Shown: positions 6,573 to 13,969, numbered from the stretch's first letter. The stretch is 15,890 bases of DNA from CAZBUH01 sp964495095 (GCA_964495095.1 CAZBUH010000040.1:1-15890); one strand, 5' to 3'. A program made the numbers and translations. Notes: generated by a model from the sequence alone, not told the origin.

Positions 6573-7160
6573 ATGAGCGGAAAAAATCCGATAGCTGCTA
6601 TTGAAATGATGAACGGAGCGAAAATAGTGGCGGAGCTGTACCCGGATATAGCGCCAAACGCCGTCACAAGCTTCATCTATTTGGCGAAAAAGGGCGTATA
6701 TGACTGCTACGCTATCGAGCGCGTAGTACCCGGCTGGGTGCTGGACGCCAGCTATAGGGCCTTCAGCAATCCCGAGGCCTGCTACTTCATCCCAAACGAC
6801 GTTAAAAGCGGCAAATGCATGGAGGCCGTGTTCGGCACCGTCGGGCTGGGAGGCTACGGCCCTCCCGATATCGCCGGAGGCGAGTTTTTCTTCCCGTTGG
6901 CGGACTGCCCCAGGATAACCGGCACGTACCCCATCTTCGGCAAGGTCATAGAGGGCCTTGATGAAATACGCCGCATGGAGGCGCTCGAAACATATCCGGT
7001 GCCCTATCCTGAGGACCCGGAGGGAGTTAAAATAAACACTCCCGTGTACCAGCAGTACATAAAAACCGTCACCGTTGAGACCTTCGGCGTGGACTACGGC
7101 GAGCCGGTGAAGCTCTACGGGATACCAAAGCCCCTGAACTGGCCTTTGGTTCAGAATTAG
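6573..7160 (+). CDS. Divergent cyclophilin-type peptidyl-prolyl isomerase
   Basis: A 195-residue cytoplasmic protein with the cyclophilin layout: VAELYPDIAPNAVTSFIYLAKKG (19-41, the usual P-x-x-V-x-N-F region), ERVVPGWVLD (49-58, in place of FHRVIPGFMIQ), GGEFFFPLAD (102-111, near the usual SQFFI) and YPIFGKVIEGLDEI (119-132, a good match to the YTVFGKVIEGMDVV strand). The catalytic Arg is kept (R50). The usual Gln after PGF is Asp (D58), the GGDP loop is missing, and the Trp/His of the far wall are not evident. A C-terminal extension (about 168-195) is rich in Pro and Tyr. It may be a slow isomerase or a binding protein using the fold. The start has AAGGAGG at 6559-6565. It lies between catabolic genes rather than among housekeeping genes. 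Confidence 0.75.
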   Translation: MSGKNPIAAIEMMNGAKIVAELYPDIAPNAVTSFIYLAKKGVYDCYAIERVVPGWVLDASYRAFSNPEACYFIPNDVKSGKCMEAVFGTVGLGGYGPPDIAGGEFFFPLADCPRITGTYPIFGKVIEGLDEIRRMEALETYPVPYPEDPEGVKINTPVYQQYIKTVTVETFGVDYGEPVKLYGIPKPLNWPLVQN

Positions 7161-7179
7161 ACCCACAAACTTTTCGTAT

Positions 7180-7237
7180 AAAATACCGCTGCGTTATGGC
7201 ATTGTGCACAATAATGCAGCGGTATTTTGTCTTTTTT
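7180..7237 (+). terminator. Strong terminator after the cyclophilin-like gene
   Basis: AAAATACCGCTGC (7180-7192) pairs perfectly with GCAGCGGTATTTT (7216-7228). The stem continues inward for five pairs (one G-T). TTTTTT at 7232-7237 completes a rho-independent terminator. Confidence 0.9.
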
Positions 7238-7292
7238 ATACTTTATGTAATTTATTTTTACCAAAATCTCATATTATTACTGTTGACAATGG

Positions 7293-7301
7293 TGATATAA
7301 T
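7293..7301 (+). promoter_or_regulatory. Extended -10 promoter of the hydrogenase gene
   Basis: TGATATAAT is a consensus extended -10, 41 bases before the chosen ATG. The TTGACA at 7283-7288 is only 7 bases away and cannot be its -35. Confidence 0.55.
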
Positions 7302-7342
7302 CAAAACAGAAAGTTAAAAAATTAACGATGGAGAGATGGGAT

Positions 7343-8761
7343 ATGCGTACATACGAAACACGAGTGCAGGAGCTGAAGGCCAGTGTGCTCAGATCGGTTG
7401 CAAAGGCCGCCTTTGACGACAATCTTGCCGCCGAGGTTTTGGATCTACCGAAGAAGATAATTCCCGGGCCAACCGCCACCATGCGCTGTTGTATATATAA
7501 GGAGCGGGCGGTAATCGGGGACAGGATAGGCATGGCCATGGGCGGCGACCCTGAAAACCCCGGAATAGTGGAGGTAATGCCAATAGCCTGCGATGAGTGT
7601 CCCGTTACTGAGATGACCGTAGGCCCGTCCTGCCGCGGATGTATAGCCACAAAATGTGTGCGCACCTGCCCCAAGGGGGCCATATCGATCGTAAACCACA
7701 GGGCGCAGATAGACCATACCAAATGCGTTGTCTGCGGCAAGTGCCTTGAGGCATGCCCATACAGCGCAATTGTAAAAAATCTCCGGCCCTGTGAAAATTC
7801 CTGCCCTGTGGGCGCAATATCTATGGGGCCGGACAAAAAGGCGTCTATAAATTTGGATAAGTGCATCTCCTGCGGAAGCTGTGTAAACACATGCCCCTTT
7901 GGAGCGATCCAGGATAAATCGTTTATCCTGGAGGCGATACGGCTTTTAAAGGGGGCGGAGCGCTGGCATTTCCCGGTGTACGCGGTACTGGCGCCCGCCA
8001 TAGCGGGGCAGTTTGCCCCCGCCACCGTTGGGCAGGTGGTGAGCGGCCTTAAAAAAATGGGCTTTACGGGAGTTTACGAGGTCGCCCAGGGGGCGGATCT
8101 CACCGCGCTCCGGGAGGCAAAGGAGCTGTCGGAGAAGGGTACGCTGCTGTCCTCCTGCTGCCCGTCCTTTGTGGATTATATTGAAAAGTATCATCCGGAG
8201 AGCAAAAAGCTCATATCCGATACGCCGTCGCCCATGGTTATGATAGGGCTTAAAATAAAAGAGGCCAGCCCCAAGGCCAGGGTGGTTTTTATCGGCCCGT
8301 GCATATCCAAAAAGGGCGAGATGAAGCTGGGAAAAACCATGGGCGCTATCGACTGCGTTCTGACATTTGAGGAGCTCTATCCCATGCTTGAGGCGCTGGA
8401 AATAGATATAACGAAGCTGCCCAACGAAATGCCGGAGAACGCGTCGGCTTTCGGCAGGGGCTTTGCCGTGTCCGGGGGCGTGGCCGCTGCTGTGGCCAAA
8501 GCGCTGGAAGAGCAGAAGATAGATTTTGAGCTCAAGGCGGGAAAATGCGCCGGGGTGAAGGAGTGCAATATGGAGCTTCTCAAAATGTCCCGGGGAAAGA
8601 GCGAATATAATTTCATCGAGGGCATGGCCTGCTCCCACGGCTGCACTTCAGGCGCGGGGTGCCTGAGAAGGGCGCCCAAAAATGAGATGGCTGTAAACGA
8701 CTACAAGAAAGAGGCCGGGGACCGTCCTATGATGGCAGCTCTGGACGAGAAGATACAATAA
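7343..8761 (+). CDS. [FeFe] hydrogenase, group-B-like, with N-terminal ferredoxin-type clusters
   Basis: A 472-residue monomeric iron hydrogenase. The N-terminal half holds four cysteine groups: C83/C86 with C97/C100/C105/C109, then C128/C131/C134/C138, C150/C154, and C174/C177/C180/C184. These include two classic CxxCxxCxxxCP ferredoxin motifs. The H-cluster domain has SSCCPSFVDYI (270-280; C272 as probable proton relay, C273 as ligand), GPCISKKGE (318-326, C320) and EGMACSHGC (426-434, C430 and C434). All four cluster ligands are present. The SSCCPSF and GPCISKK variants differ from the TSCCPxW and MPCxxKK of group A enzymes. It probably handles electrons from ferredoxin as H2 evolution or H2 sensing. 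The ATG at 7343 is preferred to 7328 because GGAGAG (7330-7335) lies before it. No maturation genes or partner subunits are adjacent. Confidence 0.88.
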   Translation: MRTYETRVQELKASVLRSVAKAAFDDNLAAEVLDLPKKIIPGPTATMRCCIYKERAVIGDRIGMAMGGDPENPGIVEVMPIACDECPVTEMTVGPSCRGCIATKCVRTCPKGAISIVNHRAQIDHTKCVVCGKCLEACPYSAIVKNLRPCENSCPVGAISMGPDKKASINLDKCISCGSCVNTCPFGAIQDKSFILEAIRLLKGAERWHFPVYAVLAPAIAGQFAPATVGQVVSGLKKMGFTGVYEVAQGADLTALREAKELSEKGTLLSSCCPSFVDYIEKYHPESKKLISDTPSPMVMIGLKIKEASPKARVVFIGPCISKKGEMKLGKTMGAIDCVLTFEELYPMLEALEIDITKLPNEMPENASAFGRGFAVSGGVAAAVAKALEEQKIDFELKAGKCAGVKECNMELLKMSRGKSEYNFIEGMACSHGCTSGAGCLRRAPKNEMAVNDYKKEAGDRPMMAALDEKIQ

Positions 8762-8777
8762 GATTTAAGATGCAGAA

Positions 8778-8811
8778 AGCCGGCGCCGGGAAATTTTTCC
8801 CGGCGCCGGCT
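8778..8811. repeat. GC-rich 16-bp inverted repeat
   Basis: Positions 8778-8793 are perfectly complementary to 8796-8811 (core CCGGCGCCGG in both arms). It lies just before the hydrogenase terminator and would form a very stable RNA hairpin. It could protect the 3' end of the hydrogenase mRNA or act as a first terminator; the T run in the loop side is not positioned for classic termination. Confidence 0.7.
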
Positions 8812-8818
8812 GGCTTTC

Positions 8819-8851
8819 CCGGAAGGGCGTTGGGCCCTTCCGGCGTTTTTT
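8819..8851 (+). terminator. Terminator of the hydrogenase gene
   Basis: CCGGAAGGGC (8819-8828) pairs perfectly with GCCCTTCCGG (8834-8843) around the loop GTTGG, followed by TTTTTT (8846-8851). The T run overlaps the stop codon of the minus-strand flotillin remnant (8850-8852). Confidence 0.9.
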
Positions 8852-9335
8852 ACTGCTCGCTGCTCTCCGTTTCTTCCTCTGCGGCATTTTCCTCCGTTAC
8901 TTCTTCCGCCGGCTCCCGGGGAGCGGGGGAGGCTTCCGGCTCCGGCCGGGCGGGAGCCTTGACGATGGCGACGTTTTTGCGTATCTGTTCCGCGTTGTCG
9001 ATACCCATGTTCTCAATGGCGCCTGCCCCGCCCTTGAAGTTCTGGATGTTGAAGTTTACGGCCTCGTTTACATTTATAAATTCGTTTGCAGGCACGGCCT
9101 CGCTTGCCTTGGCGTCCACCTGTATGACGTGCAGGCTCAGCTTATCCACCAGCTAAAAGAAGGGCGCACGCAGGCCGTTGCGGCCTGTGAGTATGAGCTT
9201 TTTCCCGAGGCCGGAGATTATGTATGCCGTGTCCGGAGGGGCCTTAAGGCAGCCCAGTATCAGGAACAGCAGTACGATCACCGCAGGTACGATGCCGATT
9301 ATGATGCCGGGGCTGGAAGTGATTTTCTCTAACAT
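8850..9335 (-). pseudogene. Flotillin (SPFH) gene remnant with in-frame amber stop and internal deletion
   Basis: Translation from the ATG at 9335 (with GAGGAGGG just upstream) gives a membrane anchor (about residues 9-28, IIIGIVPAVIVLLFLILGCL) and the flotillin start APPDTAYIISGLGKK, then RAPFF and a TAG at 9155-9153. The same frame continues as LVDKLSLHVIQVDAKASEAVP, the expected next part of a flotillin, so a single codon is affected. After EFINVN the sequence jumps to EAVNFNIQNF and GAIENMGIDNAEQI, which in complete flotillins lies roughly 85-95 residues later. The long coiled coil is replaced by a short Glu/Pro-rich tail. Flotillins organise membrane microdomains as oligomers. This copy lacks much of the SPFH core and should not do so. 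The GTG at 9149 could restart translation but has no visible ribosome binding site. A sequencing error could explain the stop but not the missing segment. Confidence 0.72.
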
Positions 9336-9405
9336 TTTTGTCCCTCCTCAAATTTTTAAAATTATTCTCCATGGAGCGTCTTAAAGGGGTATGCAGGCCG
9401 ACAGC

Positions 9406-9442
9406 AAAAAAGACTTTTACCGCGATGTGCGATAAAAGTCTT
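9406..9442 (-). terminator. Minus-strand terminator between the deacylase and flotillin genes
   Basis: AAGACTTTTA (9410-9419) pairs with TAAAAGTCTT (9433-9442), with an inner CGC/GCG step. On the minus strand it runs into TTTTTT (complement of 9411-9406). It lies about 160 bases after the deacylase stop and about 70 bases before the flotillin start, so it may attenuate read-through into the flotillin remnant. Confidence 0.7.
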
Positions 9443-9499
9443 GTAAAAATCCTGTGATTTCTGTGCTTCCGGGCTTTCCTGCCGTATTGACGGCTGCAC

Positions 9500-9517
9500 A
9501 CCTTCCGGCCGGAAGGT
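9500..9517. repeat. Perfect 18-bp palindrome upstream of the flotillin remnant
   Basis: ACCTTCCGGCCGGAAGGT is fully self-complementary. It sits between the deacylase and the flotillin remnant, just downstream (on the minus strand) of a TATAAT at 9540-9535. An operator for a dimeric repressor or a small hairpin are both possible. Confidence 0.6.
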
Positions 9518-9534
9518 ACTACTCCCTTTTGACA

Positions 9535-9540
9535 ATTATA
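9535..9540 (-). promoter_or_regulatory. Possible -10 box of the flotillin remnant
   Basis: The minus strand reads TATAAT. No good -35 is seen 16-18 bases upstream. It is the only promoter-like element in the 267-base stretch between the flotillin and deacylase genes, and is called on weak grounds. Confidence 0.3.
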
Positions 9541-9602
9541 AAATACCACATTTTTCGACACATTGCAGGAAAAACCATATTGAGGGGAAAACCGGGGGAA
9601 AA

Positions 9603-10148
9603 TCATTCCCAGGGGAGCTCCACAAACGCCGGCTCATGGCCCATGGCGGGGATGAGCTTATCCAGCAGATCCGCAGTCTTAAACCGGATACTGGAGGTGT
9701 TTATGCATGGGTGGCAGCCGATATACTCGTCCTTCAGAATGTCCCGGTCTATAACAAGGCGCACTTTTTTATCGGTATCGTTCATAAGGCCAATCACGCT
9801 CACGGAGCCGGGAGAGATATCCAGGTATTTTTCCATGTATTCCGCCCTGGCAAAGGAGAGCCGGGACACGCCCAACTGGGCCGAGAGGTATTTTGTCTTA
9901 AACGGCTTTGCGGCCGGAATCATAAGAAGGTAGAAGTCGGTCTCCTGCCGGTTGCACAGGAAGAGATTTTTACAGATCATGGCGCGGAGGGACCTGTCTA
10001 TCTCGGAGCAGACCTCCATTGTCATGGCCGGGGCGTGGTCTATGCGCTGAAACCTTATATGAAGCGCGTCCAGCAGGTCGTAGGAGCGCAGCTCCTTTTC
10101 AAGCCGCCCGGAGCCGTCCGCAGGCCGCCCTTCGTACAGTGTGAGCAT
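9603..10148 (-). CDS. YbaK/ProX-type aminoacyl-tRNA deacylase (prolyl-tRNA editing protein)
   Basis: A 181-residue stand-alone editing-domain protein, expected to hydrolyse mischarged tRNA such as Ala-tRNA(Pro), protecting translation fidelity in the cytoplasm. Family marks are DALHIRFQRIDHAPAMTM (27-44, the usual L-x-x-x-G-I-x-Y-x-x-x-x-H-P-P region), the conserved Lys in ICKNLFLCNRQ (58-68, K60), YLLMIP (73-78), and the C-terminal GCHPCINTSSIRF (144-156), which is highly characteristic. The length fits the free-standing ProX/PrdX group (160-185). The ATG at 10148 is preferred to the TTG at 10166 because AAAGGACGG (10163-10155) then serves as its ribosome binding site. It diverges from the first LysR gene, and such an arrangement often means that the regulator controls the neighbour. 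Specificity (Ala, Cys or another amino acid) cannot be fixed. Confidence 0.88.
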   Translation of the reverse strand: MLTLYEGRPADGSGRLEKELRSYDLLDALHIRFQRIDHAPAMTMEVCSEIDRSLRAMICKNLFLCNRQETDFYLLMIPAAKPFKTKYLSAQLGVSRLSFARAEYMEKYLDISPGSVSVIGLMNDTDKKVRLVIDRDILKDEYIGCHPCINTSSIRFKTADLLDKLIPAMGHEPAFVELPWE

Positions 10149-10181
10149 TTTTATCCGTCCTTTCAATGTGCGGTGGGATAC

Positions 10182-10190
10182 AGTATATCA
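10182..10190 (-). promoter_or_regulatory. Extended -10 promoter of the deacylase gene
   Basis: On the minus strand TGATATACT is a near-consensus extended -10, 34 bases before the ATG. TTGCAC lies 20 bases further upstream, which is a wide spacing for a -35. Confidence 0.5.
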
Positions 10191-10247
10191 CATTATCCGG
10201 CAAAAGTGTGCAATAGCGCCGGTATTTTTTAAAGGCCGGAATTGCAA

Positions 10248-10277
10248 TTGCATCCCCAGGGGCAGATGGTGTAAAAT
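10248..10277 (+). promoter_or_regulatory. Promoter of the LysR pair
   Basis: TTGCAT (10248-10253) and TAAAAT (10272-10277) are 18 bases apart. The -35 region carries tandem ATTGCA steps (10241-10252), forming a small palindrome ATTGCAAT, which may be part of a LysR-type operator for autoregulation. Confidence 0.5.
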
Positions 10278-10324
10278 ATAGGGCAGATACATATCGCTCA
10301 GGCTGAGAAAGGGCGGCGGTTAAA

Positions 10325-11236
10325 ATGGAGATATATGAGCTGCAATATTTTCTTAAGGCGGCGGAATACGAGCACTTTACAAAAGCGGCGGAGGAGCTTT
10401 ACATAACCCAGCCCACAGTCACAATGGCAATCGGCAGGCTGGAAAAGGAGCTGGGGGTAAAGCTCTTTGCAAAAAGCGGCTACAGGGTCTCGCTCACAAC
10501 GGAGGGAGCCTGCTTTGCGGAATATGCGAAAAGGATAGTGGCCGAAACGGAGGCCATGAAGGCCGAGGTGGATTATATGCGGGCGGGCATGTCCGGGAGC
10601 GTGACCGTCGGCTCAGTGCTGCCGGTAAAAAGCCTGGGCTGGCTCCGGGAGATAATGGACGGTTTTGCCGCCGGGCGGCCGGACGTGGGCCTCACCGTCT
10701 ACACCGAGGAGCAGGAGATACTTTTAAAGCGCGTGTCCGAGGGCCGTATAGACTACGCCCTGGTCACAAGGGCCGTGACGGAGGGAGGCTACAGATGGGA
10801 GCCGCTCTATACACAGCGGCTGGGCGTTATGATGCGGCGTGACGATAAGCTGGCGGAGAAAACAGAGGTGGATATTTCAGAGCTTAAGCTGCGGAAATTT
10901 TACTGCAACAACTCGGACATGGATATCCACAGCCTCCTTACAGACGAAAGCGGATTTTTGCCGGAGATTGTTTTTGAAGGGGCCTCCCCGGGATATATCG
11001 GGGAAAAGGTAGCCATGGGAGAGGGCGTCTCCATATTGGCGGTGGATGAATTTGAGCTCCATGCGGCGAGGAAAAATGCCCCTGAGTATGACAGTATGCT
11101 CACCATAAGGCCCCTGCGGGGAGGCCGTTTTTTCAGGGAGATCGGCCTTTTGAGCTGGGAGAGCCGGAGACTGCTGCCGGCGGCCCGGGCCTTTGGGGAG
11201 CTTATCCGTGAGAAATTTCCGGGGAAGGGGGAGTAG
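10325..11236 (+). CDS. LysR-type transcriptional regulator, first of a pair
   Basis: A 303-residue regulator of standard LysR length. The winged helix-turn-helix is at the N-terminus: ELQYFLKAAEYEHFTKAAEE (5-24), then the recognition helix ITQPTVTMAIGRLEKELG (28-45) and LFAKSGYRVSLTTEG (47-61). A linker helix (about 66-85) follows, and then a periplasmic-binding-protein-like effector domain beginning at SVTVGSVLPV. It would bind DNA as a tetramer and answer to a small metabolite, possibly a substrate or intermediate of the adjoining genes. The gene ends in TAG, three bases before the second regulator, so the two are almost certainly cotranscribed. It is divergent from the deacylase. The effector cannot be deduced. 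Confidence 0.92.
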   Translation: MEIYELQYFLKAAEYEHFTKAAEELYITQPTVTMAIGRLEKELGVKLFAKSGYRVSLTTEGACFAEYAKRIVAETEAMKAEVDYMRAGMSGSVTVGSVLPVKSLGWLREIMDGFAAGRPDVGLTVYTEEQEILLKRVSEGRIDYALVTRAVTEGGYRWEPLYTQRLGVMMRRDDKLAEKTEVDISELKLRKFYCNNSDMDIHSLLTDESGFLPEIVFEGASPGYIGEKVAMGEGVSILAVDEFELHAARKNAPEYDSMLTIRPLRGGRFFREIGLLSWESRRLLPAARAFGELIREKFPGKGE

Positions 11237-11239
11237 AAA

Positions 11240-12130
11240 ATGGATGTAAATCAGCTTGTGAATGTGCGGGAGGTGGCGCTGCGGCAGTCTGTCACCATGG
11301 CCGCCAGGGATTTCGGCATGACGCAGCCGGCCATGAGCCGTGTGGTCTCCGGCCTCGAGCAGGAGCTGGGAGTGCAGATATTTGACAGAGAGGGAAAGAA
11401 GCTTACGCTGAATCCATACGGCGAGATTGTGCTGCGCCACTCGGATAATATACTTGACCTTATAGCCGATGCAAAGCTCAGCGTGCAGGACCAGTGCGGC
11501 AGAGGCCCGCGGGAGCTGAAGCTGTGCTCGGCATTTTCACCGGGGGAGCCCAACCGGCTTTTAAAGCTCCTTATTGATTACGGGGACATGCAGGGCGGGC
11601 TTAAAATAACATGTGATGTGAAATCCCTGCGGAAATGCCAGCTGGACCTTATGATAGGGGACATGGATCTGGCCTTTGCCCCGCCGGACATACAAAATGA
11701 GAAAATAGCCTGGAAGCACCTGCTTACGGAGCGGCTGGGGGTAATTATGAGCAGAAACCACCCTCTGGCCGGAAAGGAAAAGCTCAGCATCCACGATCTC
11801 AGGGGCCAGCGTATCGCGGTGCGGAACGGCAATTCCGCAGAGCGCGAGCTTTTAAGGAGCATATGCAGCGGAAGCGGCATCGAGCCGGAGACGCACTATG
11901 TGGCGGATTATCCGGAATTCATAATGCGGCAGCTCCGCACCGGCCGCGTCCTGGCTGTCTCGTTTTTACCTTACCGCGGGGTGCGGGAAGAGGGGCTTAC
12001 AGAAAAGCCGTTCCTGGAGGAATACTGCTGTATGGAGGCCGGCATAGGCTATCTGCGCAACAGGTATATTTCAAAAATAAAAGGCGGATTTATGGATTTT
12101 ATTGTGGAGCGCACGGCGGCTATGGCCTGA
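11240..12130 (+). CDS. LysR-type transcriptional regulator, second of a pair
   Basis: A 296-residue LysR-family protein, clearly different from the first. The N-terminal helix-turn-helix reads NVREVALRQSVTMAARDFGM (8-27), then TQPAMSRVVSGLEQELGVQIF (28-48) and DREGKKLTLNPYG (49-61). The effector domain contains LKLCSAFSPGEPNRLLKLLI and a typical ERLGVIMSRNHPLAGKE segment. The start has purine-rich GGAAGGGGGAG directly upstream, inside the end of the first gene. A 129-base gap follows before the binding-protein gene on the same strand, so that gene is the natural target. Two adjacent LysR proteins could act on different effectors or compete for related operators. Confidence 0.92.
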   Translation: MDVNQLVNVREVALRQSVTMAARDFGMTQPAMSRVVSGLEQELGVQIFDREGKKLTLNPYGEIVLRHSDNILDLIADAKLSVQDQCGRGPRELKLCSAFSPGEPNRLLKLLIDYGDMQGGLKITCDVKSLRKCQLDLMIGDMDLAFAPPDIQNEKIAWKHLLTERLGVIMSRNHPLAGKEKLSIHDLRGQRIAVRNGNSAERELLRSICSGSGIEPETHYVADYPEFIMRQLRTGRVLAVSFLPYRGVREEGLTEKPFLEEYCCMEAGIGYLRNRYISKIKGGFMDFIVERTAAMA

Positions 12131-12201
12131 AAATATAAGAGTTCATAAAATTTATATCATAAGGATATGATGTTTTAATAATTAGACAAAGCCTCCGGAT
12201 A

Positions 12202-12230
12202 TTGATACACTTATTACGGAATTATTAAAT
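12202..12230 (+). promoter_or_regulatory. Possible promoter of the binding-protein gene
   Basis: TTGATA (12202-12207) and TTAAAT (12225-12230) are 17 bases apart in a very AT-rich leader. A weak -10 suits activation, for instance by one of the LysR proteins. A short inverted repeat ATCATA/TATGAT (12156-12161 and 12166-12171) lies about 35 bases upstream of the -35 and could be an activator site. Confidence 0.4.
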
Positions 12231-12259
12231 AATGCTGACAATATTTTAGGAGGCAGATT

Positions 12260-13969
12260 ATGAAAAAGTCAAAGCGTTATATAGCGCTCCTGCTTGCAAT
12301 GGTGTTTGCGCTGGCGCTGCTGGCCGGATGCGGCGGCGGTACAGAAGAGCCGGAGAGCACGGATGAGGCCACCGAGGCCCCTGTAAAAACAGAGGCGCCC
12401 CAGGAGCCGGATACGGAAGAACCCGACGCGCCTGAGGACGGGGAGACGGCTTATCCCCTGGTGGATGAGACGGCCACCTTTACCTGGTTTGAGGGAGGCA
12501 CCGATTCCCTCCTTGCCTACATAGACGACCTGGATAACCGCGTGTCCTGGAAAGCGGCCGAGGAGATAACCAACGTGCATATTGAGTTCGTTGCGGTTGC
12601 CCGTGAAGCGGCAAACCAGCAGTTCAATGTGCTCCTTGCGGCGGAAGAGCTGCCGGATTTCGTTTCCTTCAAGTACTACTTCAACGGCAGCGGCGACGAG
12701 GCGGTTGACGAGGGATATGTTTACGATCTCGCCCAGTACGCCGAGTATACCCCCAACTTCTACAAGGCCCTTGAGAGCCTTGACGGCTGGGAGAAGTATG
12801 TAAAGACAGACAGCGGCTATATTTATCAGCTCTCCCAGGTGTACGACGTGGCCCCCGCTCTGGATCAGGGCCTCTCCGTCCGTCAGGACTGGCTGGACGC
12901 GCTGAATATGGACACGCCTGTTACATACGATGATTTCCATGAGATGCTCATGGCTTTCAAGACAGAGCTTGACCACCCCAACGCCCTGGCGCTGCCGGCG
13001 CCGGGCTCCCTCCGCTTCAATACCCTTGTGGGCGGCTACGGCATCGCCGGTTACTGGGAGATGAACACAAACGCCGGCGCCTGGAACTCAGTGCCTTTCT
13101 ATCAGATAGACGGCGTTGTGCACTGCGGACTGCTCGAGGACGAGATGCTTGAGTACGTCACCATGATGAACCAGTGGTTTAACGACGGGCTTATAAACCG
13201 TGACAGCTACACCTGGAATCAGAACAGCGACCAGGGCGACTACCAGACGGCTATCCTGAACGACCAGATCGGCCTTTGGTTCTGCAAGCTGTATCAGTAT
13301 AACTATCTTGCCGACATGGCTGTTGACCCCAACTTTGAGGTCCGCGCGCTGGCTGACGCGGTAAAGCAGGAGGGCGACATTATCCACCTCAACGACACAG
13401 AGGAGTATGAGGGCGCGGCCCTTTGGGAGAACGGTATCTCCGTTTCCACCACATGCGATAATCCTGCGCTTGCCGCTCAGTATCTGGACTTCTTCTATAC
13501 CGAAGAGGGCGGCATACTAGCCAACTACGGCGTGGAGGATGTGAGCTTTACCTACGACGAGGACGGAAATCCCCATTATACCGATGTGATAAACAATAAC
13601 CCCGATGGCCTGAACTCCATGCTGGCAAAGCAGCTTTACCTGTGCGACGGCGGCGTGGGCTGGAAGTTCACCGTGAAGGACGACTACACCGACGCAATGT
13701 ACGAGGCGGAGAAGATCTGGGGCTCCAACAAGGACGCCGCCTACAACTTCCCCAAGTACATGTCCATGACAAGCGACGAGCAGGAGCGCTATAATCTCCT
13801 GTGGGCGGACATCAAGACCCATGCTTCCGAGCAGATTATGAGATTTATAGTCGGCGAGAAGCCTCTGGACGAGTGGAGCGAGTTTGTGAGCGTGCTAACG
13901 GACGATATGCACATCCAGGAGCTTATAGACATTACCCAGGCGGCTTATGACAGATATCAGCTCAGATAA
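12260..13969 (+). CDS. Extracellular solute-binding lipoprotein (family 1, LplA-like)
   Basis: A 569-residue secreted lipoprotein. The signal peptide has a basic start MKKSKRY, a hydrophobic core (8-20) and the lipobox LLAGC with the lipid-attached C24. An acidic, Pro/Thr-rich spacer (about 28-60) links it to the binding domain, which opens at ATFTWFEGGTD. The two-lobed sugar-binding protein pattern is seen in FNVLLAAEELPDFV, the aromatic-rich middle and MMNQWFNDGLINRDSY. Size and pattern resemble LplA-type proteins of ABC importers for oligosaccharides in Firmicutes. The ATG follows AGGAGG at 12248-12253. Such genes normally sit beside two permease genes; none is in view, so the protein either uses a permease encoded elsewhere or has a sensing role. 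The ligand is unknown. Confidence 0.88.
   Translation: MKKSKRYIALLLAMVFALALLAGCGGGTEEPESTDEATEAPVKTEAPQEPDTEEPDAPEDGETAYPLVDETATFTWFEGGTDSLLAYIDDLDNRVSWKAAEEITNVHIEFVAVAREAANQQFNVLLAAEELPDFVSFKYYFNGSGDEAVDEGYVYDLAQYAEYTPNFYKALESLDGWEKYVKTDSGYIYQLSQVYDVAPALDQGLSVRQDWLDALNMDTPVTYDDFHEMLMAFKTELDHPNALALPAPGSLRFNTLVGGYGIAGYWEMNTNAGAWNSVPFYQIDGVVHCGLLEDEMLEYVTMMNQWFNDGLINRDSYTWNQNSDQGDYQTAILNDQIGLWFCKLYQYNYLADMAVDPNFEVRALADAVKQEGDIIHLNDTEEYEGAALWENGISVSTTCDNPALAAQYLDFFYTEEGGILANYGVEDVSFTYDEDGNPHYTDVINNNPDGLNSMLAKQLYLCDGGVGWKFTVKDDYTDAMYEAEKIWGSNKDAAYNFPKYMSMTSDEQERYNLLWADIKTHASEQIMRFIVGEKPLDEWSEFVSVLTDDMHIQELIDITQAAYDRYQLR

Noticed and set aside
7283..7288. TTGACA before the hydrogenase as a -35 box
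   Set aside because: It is only 7 bases from TATAAT, and no -10-like element lies 16-18 bases downstream of it.
9153..9155. TAG in the flotillin frame as evidence of a recoded stop codon (amber suppression or pyrrolysine)
   Set aside because: TAG also ends the cyclophilin-like gene (7158-7160) and the first LysR gene (11234-11236), where it behaves as a true stop. The flotillin copy also appears to have lost other parts, so decay is the simpler reading.
8770..9156. Plus-strand open frame of 128 codons after the hydrogenase
   Set aside because: It runs through the hydrogenase terminator hairpins and is antisense to the recognisable flotillin frame; its Ser/Ala-rich content is a mirror effect.
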